Positions 18,883 to 28,900 of a stretch of DNA of 64,000 bases are shown in pieces. The stretch spans positions 682,001 through 746,000 of the forward strand of contig NZ_PYFX01000003.1 of assembly GCF_003020115.1 (NCBI RefSeq), written 5' to 3'. Below the pieces are notes generated by a model. That model worked only from the letters and a program-made list of their open reading frames with translations, had not been told where the DNA came from and did not search any database. Origin of the DNA: Bradyrhizobium sp. MOS002. GTDB lineage: Bacteria > Pseudomonadota > Alphaproteobacteria > Rhizobiales > Xanthobacteraceae. The translations under genes and the position numbers were made by a program. Within the stretch, counting starts at the first letter, position 1. Every line of letters starts with the position of its first letter.

Positions 18883-19658
18883 GTTTTTGGCGCGCGATAT
18901 CGGCCGCGGCACTCCTCGCCACGGCCCCTGCCCTGCTCGCCGGCGAGATTCCGCCGGACGCGCGCCGCTCCGGCTATTCGTTCATGGGCCCCGACACGCG
19001 CGCGATGCAGGATGACGACACCTCAAATCCCGGCATGCTGTTCGTGCTCGACGGTGAGGCGTTGTGGACGAAGAAGACCGGGAACGCCGACAAGGCCTGT
19101 GCGGATTGCCATGGCGATGCCCGCGGCAGCATGAAAGGCGTCGCGGCGCGCTATCCGGCCTTCGACAAGGCGCTGGCGCGCCCCGTCACGCTCGACCAGC
19201 GCATCAATCTCTGCCGCAGCAATCATCAGCAGGCAACGCCGCTACCCTACGAGAGCCGCGACCTGCTGGCTCTGTCCGCCTTCGTCGCGCACCAATCGCG
19301 CGGCACCGCGATCACGGCCGGCGACGATCCGCAACTGAAGCCATTCGTCGAGCAGGGCCGCGACCTCTTCATGCAGCGCGAGGGCCAGCTCAACCTTGCC
19401 TGCACCAATTGCCACGACGACAATTTCAACAAGCGACTCGCCGGTGCGCCGATCACCCAAGGACAACCAACCGGCTATCCGCTTTATCGCCTGGAATGGC
19501 AGACGCTGGGATCGCTGGAGCGGCGGCTACGCAGTTGCATGACGGGTGTCCGCGCCCAGGCCTATGATTTCGGCGCGCCCGAGCTGGTCGCGCTCGAACT
19601 CTATCTGATGTCGCGAGCGCATGGCTTGCCGATGGAAACGCCGGCCGTGCGGCCCTGA
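18879..19658 (+). CDS. soxA: SoxA, diheme c-type cytochrome
   Basis: 259 residues with a Sec signal peptide (AAALLATAPALLAG). Heme motifs are CADCH at 74-78 and CTNCH at 175-179. C220 in RSCMTGVRA corresponds to the cysteine that in SoxA is the persulfide-modified heme ligand; C112 (NLCRSNH) is a further conserved-type cysteine and not a heme site. With SoxX it forms the enzyme that joins thiosulfate-like substrates to SoxY. It overlaps soxZ by four bases and is the last gene of the operon; soxB and soxCD are not in the window. Confidence 0.92.
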   Translation: MSFWRAISAAALLATAPALLAGEIPPDARRSGYSFMGPDTRAMQDDDTSNPGMLFVLDGEALWTKKTGNADKACADCHGDARGSMKGVAARYPAFDKALARPVTLDQRINLCRSNHQQATPLPYESRDLLALSAFVAHQSRGTAITAGDDPQLKPFVEQGRDLFMQREGQLNLACTNCHDDNFNKRLAGAPITQGQPTGYPLYRLEWQTLGSLERRLRSCMTGVRAQAYDFGAPELVALELYLMSRAHGLPMETPAVRP

Positions 19659-19736
19659 ATTCCACCGATTAGGGCTAGGCAGACGCGGAACGGCCGCTAG
19701 TATCCGCCCAAATTGAGTCACAGGGAGGGACCTAAA

Positions 19737-21059
19737 GTGGTCAACCACAAAATCTCGCGTCGTACGCTCTTGACGGGCACTGCCGCAGCTGGCGCGCTCA
19801 GCCTGACGGGATTGCCGGCGCGCGCCGAGGTGAACTGGAAGAAATACGCGGGGACCAAGCTCGAGGTGATCCTCGCCAAGGGACCTCGCGGCGACAACCT
19901 GCAAAAATACGTCAAGGAGTTCACCGAGCTCACCGGCATCCAGGTCGAATCCGAGCAGATACCCGAGCAGCAGCAGCGCCAGAAGGTGGTGATCGAGCTG
20001 ACCTCGGGGCGGCCGAGCTTCGACGTCGTCCATCTCAGCTACCACGTGCAGAAGCGGCAGTTCGAGAAGGCCGGCTGGCTCGCCGACTTGACGCCCTTCA
20101 TGAAGGACCCCGCGCTGACCGCGCCTGATCTCGTCGAGAGCGATTTCTCGGCCGCGGGCCTGCAATACGCCAGGAACGACAAGGGCCAGATGCTGTCGCT
20201 GCCGTGGTCGGTCGATTATTTCATCCTCTATTACAATAAGGAGCTGTTCGAGAAGAAGGGCGTCGCCGTTCCCAAGACTCTCGACGAGATGGCTGCGGCG
20301 GCCGAGAAGCTCACCGATGCCAAGGAAGGCACCTTCGGCTTTGTCGGGCGCGGCTTGCGCAACGCCAACATGGCGATGTGGAGCAACTTCTTCCTCAACT
20401 ATGGCGGGGAATTCCTCGACGCCAAGGGCAACATCCTGACCGACGGTCCGGAAGCCATTGCCGCAACCAAGCTGTATCAGACGCTCCTGACGAAATCGGC
20501 ACCGCCCGGCGTCGCCGGCTTCAACTGGATGGAGTCGATGGCCTCGTTCACACAAGGCCGATCCGCGATGTGGATCGACGGCGTCGGCTGGGCGCCACCG
20601 CTGGAAGATCCGGCCGCCTCGCGCGTCGTCGGCAAGGTCGGCTACACCGTCGTGCCCGCGGGGCCGAAGGGGCAATATTCCTCGACCTATGGCGACGGCA
20701 TCGGCGTCGCTGCCGCGAGCAAGAACAAGGAAGCCGCCTATCTGCTCTGCCAATGGGTGGTCTCGAAGACCCAGGGAGCCCGACTGCTGCAGGCCGGCGG
20801 CGGCGTGCCGTTCCGCAACTCGATCCTTGGCGATCCCGAGGTCCAGAAGGGCGTCAAGACCAAGGAGTGGCTGCAATCGGTGATCGATTCCGGCAAGATC
20901 AGCAAGCTGGGCCTGCCCGTCGTGATTCCGGTCGCCGAATTCCGCGACATCGTCGGCGCCGCGGTCACTGCGACCTTGTCTGGCGCCGATCCTGCCGCCG
21001 AGCTGAAGAAGGCCAACGATCAGTACCGGCCGATCCTGGAGCGTAGCGAGAAGGCGTGA
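19737..21059 (+). CDS. ABC transporter extracellular solute-binding protein (sugar family)
   Basis: 440 residues with a Tat-like signal (KISRRTLLTGTAAAGALSL...ARA). The rest is a type-I sugar-binding protein, with LPWSVDYFILYYNKELFEKKG near the middle typical of family 1 binding proteins. The start was placed at the GTG at 19737, since CAGGGAGGGA lies seven bases before it; a TTG at 19713 is less well placed. The stop overlaps the first permease start. The ligand is probably an oligosaccharide or polyol, not determinable here. Confidence 0.9.
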   Translation: MVNHKISRRTLLTGTAAAGALSLTGLPARAEVNWKKYAGTKLEVILAKGPRGDNLQKYVKEFTELTGIQVESEQIPEQQQRQKVVIELTSGRPSFDVVHLSYHVQKRQFEKAGWLADLTPFMKDPALTAPDLVESDFSAAGLQYARNDKGQMLSLPWSVDYFILYYNKELFEKKGVAVPKTLDEMAAAAEKLTDAKEGTFGFVGRGLRNANMAMWSNFFLNYGGEFLDAKGNILTDGPEAIAATKLYQTLLTKSAPPGVAGFNWMESMASFTQGRSAMWIDGVGWAPPLEDPAASRVVGKVGYTVVPAGPKGQYSSTYGDGIGVAAASKNKEAAYLLCQWVVSKTQGARLLQAGGGVPFRNSILGDPEVQKGVKTKEWLQSVIDSGKISKLGLPVVIPVAEFRDIVGAAVTATLSGADPAAELKKANDQYRPILERSEKA

Positions 21060-21994
21060 GTGCGTTGACACAATCGACTCCGGGCGCGGCACAGTCTGAT
21101 GCCGCGTCGGAGAAGGAGTTGCGACCGCCGTCGTACTGGCCGTTCGTGGTGCCGGCGCTGGTCGTCGTGATCGCGATCATCATCTTCCCGTGGGTCTTCA
21201 CGATCTGGATGAGCCTGAACGAGTGGAAGGTCGGCTCGTCGACCACCTTCGTTGGATTGTCCAATTATCTGCGGCTGACGAGTGATCCCCGCTTCATTGA
21301 GGCCATCGGACATACGCTGGTCTACACCATACTGTCTGTGCTGCTGCCGCTGGTGCTCGGCACGTTTGCGGCCGTGGTGTTTCACCAGAAATTCCCTGGC
21401 CGCGGCTTTCTGCGCGGCGTCTTCATCATGCCGATGATGGCGACGCCGGTGGCGATCGCGCTGGTCTGGACCATGATGTTCCACCCGCAGCTCGGCGTGC
21501 TGAACTATCTGCTGTCACTGGTCGGAATCCCAGCGCAGCTCTGGGTGTTTCATCCCGCGACCGTCATTCCCTCGCTGGTGCTGGTCGAGACCTGGCAATG
21601 GACGCCGCTGGTCATGCTGATCGTGCTCGGCGGACTGGCCGCGATCCCGAGCGAGCCTTATGAAAGTGCACAGATCGATGGCGCCAGCATCTGGCAGGTG
21701 TTCCGCTTCATCACCCTGCCGCTGATCATGCCGTTCCTGTTCATCGCCGGCATGATCCGCATGATCGACGCCGTGAAGAGCTTCGACATCATTTTCGCAA
21801 TCACCCAGGGCGGACCGGGATCGGCGTCGGAGACGATCAACATCTACCTCTACAGCGTCGCCTTCTCCTACTACGACCTCGGTTACGGCTCGGCGATCGC
21901 GGTCGTGTTCTTCCTGCTGATCGTTCTGCTTGCAGCGGTGATGCTCTATGCCCGTCAACGCATGCTGTGGACCGAGATCGCGAGCGGCACATGA
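21056..21994 (+). CDS. ABC sugar transporter permease 1 (MalF/UgpA type)
   Basis: 312-residue inner-membrane permease with six predicted helices. The EAA loop that contacts the ATPase is ESAQIDGASIWQVFRFITLPL. It starts with GTG at 21056, overlapping the binding-protein stop by four bases, and its own stop overlaps the next permease, so the three proteins are translationally coupled. Confidence 0.9.
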   Translation: MSALTQSTPGAAQSDAASEKELRPPSYWPFVVPALVVVIAIIIFPWVFTIWMSLNEWKVGSSTTFVGLSNYLRLTSDPRFIEAIGHTLVYTILSVLLPLVLGTFAAVVFHQKFPGRGFLRGVFIMPMMATPVAIALVWTMMFHPQLGVLNYLLSLVGIPAQLWVFHPATVIPSLVLVETWQWTPLVMLIVLGGLAAIPSEPYESAQIDGASIWQVFRFITLPLIMPFLFIAGMIRMIDAVKSFDIIFAITQGGPGSASETINIYLYSVAFSYYDLGYGSAIAVVFFLLIVLLAAVMLYARQRMLWTEIASGT

Positions 21995-22815
21995 CCCCAC
22001 GTCAGATCATCGGTAAGATCGGCCTGTGGTTCTCGGTGTTCGTCATCGTGTCGCCGGCAATCCTGTTCTTCCTCTGGATGCTGTCGCTGTCGCTCAAATT
22101 CGAGATCGACAACGCCGCCTATCCGCCGGTGTTCTTTCCCGAGCACATCGCCTGGAAGAACTATGCCGACGTGCTCGCCTCCAACCGCTTCCTGACCTAT
22201 TTCATCAACAGCCTGATCGTGACCGGCAGCGCGACGCTGCTTGCGCTGCTCGTCGGCGTTCCCGCCGGCTACGGGATTGCGCGGATGGCCGCGCACAAAT
22301 CCGCGATCGTGATCCTGATCGCCCGTATCACACCGGGCCTGTCCTATCTGATCCCGCTGTTTCTCATGTTCCAGTGGCTGGGACTGCTCGGCACGCTGGT
22401 GCCGCAGATCATCATCCACCTCGTGGTCACGGTGCCGATCGTGATCTGGATCATGATCGGCTATTTCGAGACGACACCGATGGAGCTGGAAGAAGCGGCC
22501 CTCATCGACGGCGCCACGCGCTGGCAGGTCTTCCGCCATGTCGCGCTGCCGATCGCCAAGCCCGGCATCGCCGTCGCCTTCATCCTGGCCGTGATCTTCT
22601 CCTGGAATAATTTTGTCTTCGGCATCGTGCTGGCCGGACGCGAGACCCGCACCCTGCCGGTCGCTGTCTACAACATGATCTCGTTCGACCAGCTGAGCTG
22701 GGGGCCGCTCGCGGCCGCCGCGCTGATTGTCACCCTCCCGGTGCTGCTGCTCACGGTGTTCGCCCAGCGACAGATCGTCGCCGGGCTCACCGCTGGTGCC
22801 GTCAAGGGCGGGTAG
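21991..22815 (+). CDS. ABC sugar transporter permease 2 (MalG/UgpE type)
   Basis: 274-residue second permease. The EAA loop is LEEAALIDGATRWQVFRHVALP, and about six helices are seen. The ATG at 21991 overlaps the preceding stop as ATGA. No ATP-binding subunit follows: the next gene is convergent and ends at the adjacent base. The importer therefore probably borrows a shared MsmK/UgpC-type ATPase encoded elsewhere (inference). Confidence 0.9.
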   Translation: MTPRQIIGKIGLWFSVFVIVSPAILFFLWMLSLSLKFEIDNAAYPPVFFPEHIAWKNYADVLASNRFLTYFINSLIVTGSATLLALLVGVPAGYGIARMAAHKSAIVILIARITPGLSYLIPLFLMFQWLGLLGTLVPQIIIHLVVTVPIVIWIMIGYFETTPMELEEAALIDGATRWQVFRHVALPIAKPGIAVAFILAVIFSWNNFVFGIVLAGRETRTLPVAVYNMISFDQLSWGPLAAAALIVTLPVLLLTVFAQRQIVAGLTAGAVKGG

Positions 22816-24471
22816 CTACTCCGCCGGTGCGGCGTGCATGTCCGCATGCGGCATGTAGGGCTCGCTCGCGCCGAGCCTGCTGGCCGCGAACAGACCGGCG
22901 GCCATCACGGCATAGGCGAACGCCACCGCGGGCGTGACGCCAAAGCCGCCGCCGATGCCGACGGCTTCGCCGTGCATGAAACCGAAGTAGGTCAGGACCG
23001 CACCAACCAGCGCAAACGCCGAGGCCTTCTCGAAGTCGCGCTCGATGATGAAGACGCCGATCGCACCCAGGATCAGGCCGCCGAGGATGGAGCCGCCGCC
23101 CATCACTTCAAGTCCGTGATAGAACACGCCCTGCTGCGGCAGGGCTGCGATCGCCGCAGCCTTGACCGCGTCGGCCTTGTCGGCGGCCATTCCTCCGACG
23201 GTCGCAGCCGCGTTCATGGTCGAGCCCAGCATGGTGTCAATCTGGAGCTTGGCCCACGCTGCGAGATGCGGCGTCAGCGCCAGTACGACCGCGGGTGCAT
23301 GCTTGACCGGCGTGGTCTGGAACGCCTGTGCGCCGATCAGCATGCCGATATAGAGCAGGATCGGCGAGATCGCGACCACCGGCACCAGCGCCAGCAGCAC
23401 CGGGATGATGCCGAACCACGCCAGCACGACCACCATGATGCCGGTCGCGGCCGAATAGCCGATCCGGCCGCCCATCGCCTTCCAGCCGGGATGACCGATA
23501 TAGACGGCGTTGATGAAGGGGTTGCCCATCAGGCAGCCGATCAGGCTGACGACGCCGTCGGCCGTAAGCACGCGCGTGGTCGGATATTCGTCGCCAGCGG
23601 CTTCCGCGCTCTCGACATTGTCCATGGCCTCGACGAGGTCGTAGATGCCGAAGGGAATGGCGGTGACCAGGATGATTCCGAGGAATTCGAATCCGGAGAA
23701 GACGTAGCCAACGGCGGGGATCGGCACCGAGAAACCGAAACTGGCGAAGGCATCGCCGACGCCCTTGACGCTGAGCCCGCCGAGACCGAGGCCGAACAGC
23801 TTCGAGCCCCAGGCAATGACCATGCCCACCGCGATCGCAACGAGACCGGCAGGTATGCCGCGCCAATATTTCACACCGCCGAACCAGCTCACCAGGATGA
23901 TGGCAAAGCAGACCAGGCCGATCTGCGGCGTCATGTACATTTCGAGCGCCGGCCGCATCGAGATGAAGGTGACGGATACGCCGGCGAGCGTGCCGAGCAG
24001 CGCCGCGCGCGGCGTGATCTTTCGGATGAACGGCGCGATGAAGCCGCCGATCATCAGGATGAAGCTCTGGAAGAACACCCAGACGAGACCAGCCGACCAG
24101 CCTTTGAGCGGATCACCGGTCTTGATCGTGATCGGCAGCATGATCACGAAGGTGACGATGAACATGTGCGGCACGCTGACGCCCGAAGGCAGTGCACAGA
24201 CGTCGTTGCGGCCGGTCTTCTGCGCCAGACGATAAGCGAGGAACGCGTAGTAGAAGGTGGAGAGACACATCATCAACCCGAGCGCGGGCAGGATGCGGCC
24301 GAACACGAGACTGTCAGGCATCTTCAGCACGAAGCGCAACAGGCCCGTGAGCACCAGCATGTTGACGAGGATGTTGGTGCCGAAGCCGAAAAACGCGTTC
24401 CAGTCGCCCGGTGTCCATAGTGCCGGCTTGAACTCGGAGGTGCCGGCCGTCCCTGTCGTGCTTGTGCTCAT
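22816..24471 (-). CDS. NCS2/SLC23-like permease
   Basis: 551-residue polytopic membrane protein with about 12-14 hydrophobic segments. The order of motifs (LPSGVSVPHMFIVTF early, EAMDNVESAEAAGDEYPTTRVLTADG in the centre, then GCLMGNPFINAVYIGHPGW) fits the xanthine/uracil permease superfamily, in the branch annotated as uncharacterised NCS2 permeases. It would import a nucleobase-like or small N-rich compound by proton symport. Its ATG at 24471 lies 11 bases after the stop of the amidohydrolase-like gene, so the two are co-transcribed and probably handle the same compound. The stop abuts the ABC permease stop on the other strand. Confidence 0.85.
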   Translation of the reverse strand: MSTSTTGTAGTSEFKPALWTPGDWNAFFGFGTNILVNMLVLTGLLRFVLKMPDSLVFGRILPALGLMMCLSTFYYAFLAYRLAQKTGRNDVCALPSGVSVPHMFIVTFVIMLPITIKTGDPLKGWSAGLVWVFFQSFILMIGGFIAPFIRKITPRAALLGTLAGVSVTFISMRPALEMYMTPQIGLVCFAIILVSWFGGVKYWRGIPAGLVAIAVGMVIAWGSKLFGLGLGGLSVKGVGDAFASFGFSVPIPAVGYVFSGFEFLGIILVTAIPFGIYDLVEAMDNVESAEAAGDEYPTTRVLTADGVVSLIGCLMGNPFINAVYIGHPGWKAMGGRIGYSAATGIMVVVLAWFGIIPVLLALVPVVAISPILLYIGMLIGAQAFQTTPVKHAPAVVLALTPHLAAWAKLQIDTMLGSTMNAAATVGGMAADKADAVKAAAIAALPQQGVFYHGLEVMGGGSILGGLILGAIGVFIIERDFEKASAFALVGAVLTYFGFMHGEAVGIGGGFGVTPAVAFAYAVMAAGLFAASRLGASEPYMPHADMHAAPAE

Positions 24472-24481
24472 GGTGATGCCC

Positions 24482-25183
24482 CTAAGCTGGTGTGGAAATC
24501 TTCATCGCCTCCAGTACCGCGGCTGAGCTTGCGACCCAGCCGAAGATGCCGCCCTGGGCCTTGATCATCTTCAAGCCCATCTCATGAAATTCGGGGAAGT
24601 AGGACGCGCAGCCGTCCGAGATGACGACGCAGCGATAGCCGCGGTCGTTGGCCTCGCGTACGGTGGTGTTGACGCACACTTCGGTGGTGACGCCGCACAC
24701 CAGCAGATTCTCGATGCCGTATTTCTCCAGCACGTCGGTGAGCTCGGTGGCGTAGAACGCGCCCTTGCCGGGCTTGTCGATCACGATCTCGCTGTCGAGC
24801 GGATAGAGCTCCGGGATGATGTCGTGGCCGGCCTCGCCGCGAATGAGAATGCGGCCCATCGGGCCCGGATCGCCGATGCGCAAGGATGGCGCGCCGCGCT
24901 CGATTTTCGCCGGCGGCGCGTCGGAGAGATCGGGCAGATGGCCTTCGCGCGTGTGGATCACCAGCATGCCGGTATCGCGCGCGGCCGTCAGCACCGCACC
25001 GATCGGCTTCACCGCGCGCGCGAGCTGGCCGACGTCGTTGCCGAGCGTCTCGCCGAAGCCGCCGGGCTCCATGAAGTCGCGCTGCATGTCGATGATGAGG
25101 AGCGCGGTGGCGGGCCAGTCGAGCTTGACCGGCTCCGGTTCGGCGCTGATGACACCCAGTGTCGGCTTGGTTGAGTTCAACAT
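24482..25183 (-). CDS. isochorismatase-family cysteine hydrolase, biuret-amidohydrolase-like
   Basis: 233 residues. The catalytic triad of the family is visible: Asp32 in IIDMQRDF, Lys137 in IDKPGKGAF and Cys170 in [10 protein letters not shown]. Segments [24 protein letters not shown] and [10 protein letters not shown] closely resemble biuret hydrolase (BiuH/TrzE) as I remember it, more than N-carbamoylsarcosine or ureidoacrylate amidohydrolases. It would release ammonia from biuret or a related carbamoyl compound in the cytosol. It is the first gene of a two-gene operon with the NCS2-like permease. The precise substrate is inference. Confidence 0.83.
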   Translation of the reverse strand: MLNSTKPTLGVISAEPEPVKLDWPATALLIIDMQRDFMEPGGFGETLGNDVGQLARAVKPIGAVLTAARDTGMLVIHTREGHLPDLSDAPPAKIERGAPSLRIGDPGPMGRILIRGEAGHDIIPELYPLDSEIVIDKPGKGAFYATELTDVLEKYGIENLLVCGVTTEVCVNTTVREANDRGYRCVVISDGCASYFPEFHEMGLKMIKAQGGIFGWVASSAAVLEAMKISTPA

Positions 25184-25237
25184 GACTCAAGGCCCCCGCG
25201 AGAACTCTCTCTGCAGGAGTTCTGCAAGCGCCGTGCC

Positions 25238-25249
25238 ATTGTGTACAAT
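25238..25249. promoter_or_regulatory. candidate operator ATTGTGTACAAT upstream of hydrolase-permease operon
   Basis: A 12-bp palindrome (ATTGT-GT-ACAAT) lies 55 bases upstream of the start of the hydrolase gene. TTGT-N2-ACAA sites are typical of GntR/FadR-family regulators. No such regulator is adjacent. The surrounding stretch 25184-25375 holds no convincing ORF and is presumably the promoter region. Confidence 0.4.
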
Positions 25250-25375
25250 TGGAGTTGAACCGGCGGCGCAGGAAAATTTACTGCGCTGTCAGAATGTTAT
25301 TCGAAAAGCCGGGGTCTGCTTATTCGCTGTGCGGCGGCTTTGCGGCGTGCATTTGCCCAAAGGATGAGCGCTCTC

Positions 25376-25485
25376 CGTCGTCATTCCGGGGCGACGCTTA
25401 AGCGTCGAACCCGGAATCCATCGGGCGGCTAAACACGCGGTGAAATGGATTCCTGGCTCGCGCTACGCGCGCCCCGGAACGACGA
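25376..25485. repeat. palindromic intergenic repeat
   Basis: Inverted repeat with outer arms at 25376-25395 (CGTCGTCATTCCGGGGCG) and 25468-25485, plus inner complementary blocks around GGAATCCAT / ATGGATTCC. It occupies most of the otherwise gene-free interval 25184-25554. This element type is frequent between genes in Bradyrhizobium. Confidence 0.75.
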
Positions 25486-25554
25486 AGGTGGCGTTAGCGA
25501 CCCTCTCCATACAGCCCGCCGATACTCCTTCAGCGTCGCCATCCAGAGCGACCT

Positions 25555-25749
25555 TCAGGTCTTGAGGCTGACGGGATCGGCCAGCGGCTTGAGTTCGCGA
25601 AGACGTCTGTCGAGGGCTGTCGGCGGACCAACGATATCGGCCGTGCCGCGCAATACCTCTGCTTGCAGCATCTGACGCGGCTGACGCCACGGCCCGATCA
25701 GCGCCTCAGCCGTCTCCGTGATCTCGGTATCGAACGCTTGTGCCGTCAT
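25555..25749 (-). CDS. small hypothetical protein
   Basis: 64-residue ORF starting MTAQAFDTEITE. The support is mainly the ribosome site: GCGGAGGA lies six bases before the ATG at 25749, much better than chance. It is soluble, rich in Leu, Arg and Pro, with no signal peptide, helix-turn-helix or metal motif that I recognise. It diverges from the ferredoxin oxidoreductase gene, 177 bases away. It could be a remnant of a longer gene or a genuine small protein. Confidence 0.5.
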   Translation of the reverse strand: MTAQAFDTEITETAEALIGPWRQPRQMLQAEVLRGTADIVGPPTALDRRLRELKPLADPVSLKT

Positions 25750-25926
25750 GGTGTCCTCCGCAAGCAAGCCATGACCAGCAGGAGCGCCACGGATGCGGCC
25801 AGCGATATTGACTTCGACTGTACTTGCCTTTGACTGTCACAATTCGCGTCGCGCAGCCGCTCCTCCCTCCCGCAGCGCAAACCCCGAAGTCGAATAAGAG
25901 CCGAGCAAGAGACGAGGACTCCTGAA

Positions 25927-28900
25927 ATGACGCTGATGCAGGTCGAGCTGGACGACAAATACCGGCTCGAATCGAAGCGGATCTTTCTGTCCGGCACGCA
26001 GGCGCTGGTCCGGTTGCCCATGTTGCAGCGCGAACGCGACCGGCTTCAGGGCCTCAACACCGGCGGCTTCATATCGGGCTATCGCGGTTCCCCGCTCGGC
26101 ATGTACGACCACGCATTGTGGCGCGCGAAGTCACATCTCCAGCAGCACGACATCGCCTTTGTCCCCGGCCTGAACGAGGACCTTGCGGCGACCGCGGTCT
26201 GGGGCAGCCAGCAGGTCGGCCTGTTTCCCGGTTCCAAGGTCGATGGCGTATTCGGCATCTGGTACGGCAAGGGGCCCGGCGTCGATCGCTCGGTCGATGC
26301 GCTCAAGCATGCGAATGCCGCCGGCACCTCCCTCAATGGCGGCGTGCTCGCGCTTGCCGGCGACGACCACGGCTGCCAGTCCTCGACACTGGCGCACCAG
26401 AGCGAGCAGGTCTTCGCAGCGGCGCTGATCCCCGTCATCAACCCGGCGACACTGCAGGATTATCTCGACCTCGGCCTCTACGGTTTTGCACTGTCGCGCT
26501 TCTCCGGCTGCTGGGTCGGCTTCAAGGCGATCAGCGAAACGGTGGAGAGTTCAGCCTCGATCTATAGCGACCCCGAACGCATCCAGATCAAGCTCCCCGA
26601 CGATTTCGAGATGCCGCCCGGCGGCCTCAACATCCGCTGGCCCGACCCGCCGCTGGACGCCGAGAAGCGCCTGTTCGGCCCGAAGATGGCGGCGGTGCAG
26701 GCCTTTGCGCGCGCCAACCAGCTCGACCGCATCATGCTCGACTCCAAGCCGGCACGGCTCGGCATCGTCGCGACCGGCAAGGCCTATCTCGATCTGCGGC
26801 AGGCACTGGCCGATCTGGGCATTACCGACAAGGACGCGGAGGACCTTGGCCTGCGCATCTACAAGGTCGCGATGACCTGGCCGCTGGAGGAAAGCGGGGC
26901 CAAGCGCTTCGCCGAAGGACTTCAGGACGTGCTGGTCGTCGAGGAGAAACGCGGCTTCATCGAAGACCAGCTGATGCGCATCCTCTATAATATCGATGCG
27001 TCGAGGCGCCCGACCGTGACGGGAAAACGCGACGAGCGCGGCGCACCGCTATTGCCGAGCGAGGGCGAGTTGACGCCGACCATCGTTGCATCCGCGCTGG
27101 TGGCGCGGCTGCGCAAGCTCGGCCATCACAGCCCGGTGCTGGAGCAGCGCCTCGCCCGGCTCGAGGCGTTCGACACTCCTGTTCCCGCTACCGCGCAAAT
27201 CAAGCTCGCGCGCACGCCGTTCTTCTGCTCGGGCTGCCCGCACAACACCTCGACGCGCGTGCCCGAGGGAAGCCGTGCCATGGCCGGTATCGGCTGTCAC
27301 GGCATGGCTTTGAGCATGCCGACCCGCCGCACCGATTTGATCTCGCATATGGGCGCCGAGGGCGTGAACTGGATCGGACAAGCGCCCTTCACCACCGAGC
27401 AGCATATTTTCCAGAATCTCGGCGACGGCACCTACACCCATTCCGGACTGCTTGCCCTTCGCGCGGCATCGGCGGCCGGCATCAGCATCACCTACAAGAT
27501 CCTCTACAACGACGCCGTCGCGATGACCGGCGGCCAGCCGGCCGAGGGCGGCTTCAACGTCGCCCAGATCGCGCATCAGGTCTGGGCCGAGGGCGTCAAG
27601 CGCCTCGCGATCGTCTCGGACGATCCCACCAAATACCCTGAAGCCAATTACTTCCCGCAAGGCGCGACCGTCCATCATCGCCGCGAGCTCGACGCCGTGC
27701 AGCGCGAGCTGCGCGACATCAAGGGCCTTACGGTCATCGTCTACGACCAGACCTGCGCCGCCGAAAAGCGCCGCCGCCGCAAGCGCGGGCTCTATCCGGA
27801 CCCCGCCAAGCGCGCCTTCATCAACGAGCTGGTCTGCGAAGGCTGCGGCGATTGCTCGCAGGCCTCGAACTGCGTCTCGGTGCAGCCGCTGGAGACCGAG
27901 TTCGGCCGCAAGCGCCAGATCGACCAGTCGAACTGCAACAAGGACTTTTCCTGCGTCGAGGGCTTTTGCCCGAGTTTCGTCACCGTGCACGGCGGCACGC
28001 TCAAGCGGATCAAGACCTCGGCGGTGGACTCGGGCCAGTTGTTTGCCGACCTGCCGCTGCCGCCCGCGCGTGAGCTGGACGCTCCCTACAATATCCTCGT
28101 CACCGGCATCGGCGGCACCGGTGTCATCACCATCGGCGCGCTGCTCGGCATGGCCGCCCATGTCGATGGCCGCGGCTGCTCGGCGCTGGATTTCACCGGC
28201 CTGTCGCAGAAGAACGGCGCGGTGATGAGCCATGTCCGCATCGCCGCGAAGCCGGAGGATATTTCCGCAGTCCGTATCACCACGGGCGGCGCCGACGTCA
28301 TCCTCGGCTGCGACATGATCGTCTCGGCCGGTCCCTCCGCGCTCAGCCGTGCCGAACGCGGCGTGACCAAGGCCTATGTCAATGCCGACCTGCAGCCGAC
28401 CGCAAGCTTCGTGCAAAACCCGGATCTCGATTTCGAGATGGGCGCGATGCAGACGGTGCTGCGCGATGCCGTCGGCGACAAGAACCTCGACGTCATCGAT
28501 GCCACCGGCATTGCCTCGGCGCTGATGGGCGACTCCATCGCGACAAACCCCTTCATGCTCGGCTTCGCCTTCCAGAAGGGTGCGATCCCGCTGTCGCTGG
28601 AAGCGTTGCTCCGTGCCATCGAGATCAATGGCGCCGCGATCGAAATGAACAAGCTCGCCTTCACCTGGGGACGCCTCGCCGCCCACGACATGTCGCGGGT
28701 GCGCAGCGTGCTGCAATTCAGGAGCCGGGCCTCCGCGCCGACGAAGTCGCTCGACGACATCATCGCGACGCGCGCCAAGTTTTTGACCGGCTATCAGGAC
28801 AAGGCCTACGCCGACCGCTACCTGGCGGCGATCGCCAAGGTGCGCAAGGCGGAAGCAGCCGCCTCGCCCGCGTCCGCGGAGCTGACTGAGGCTGTCGCGA

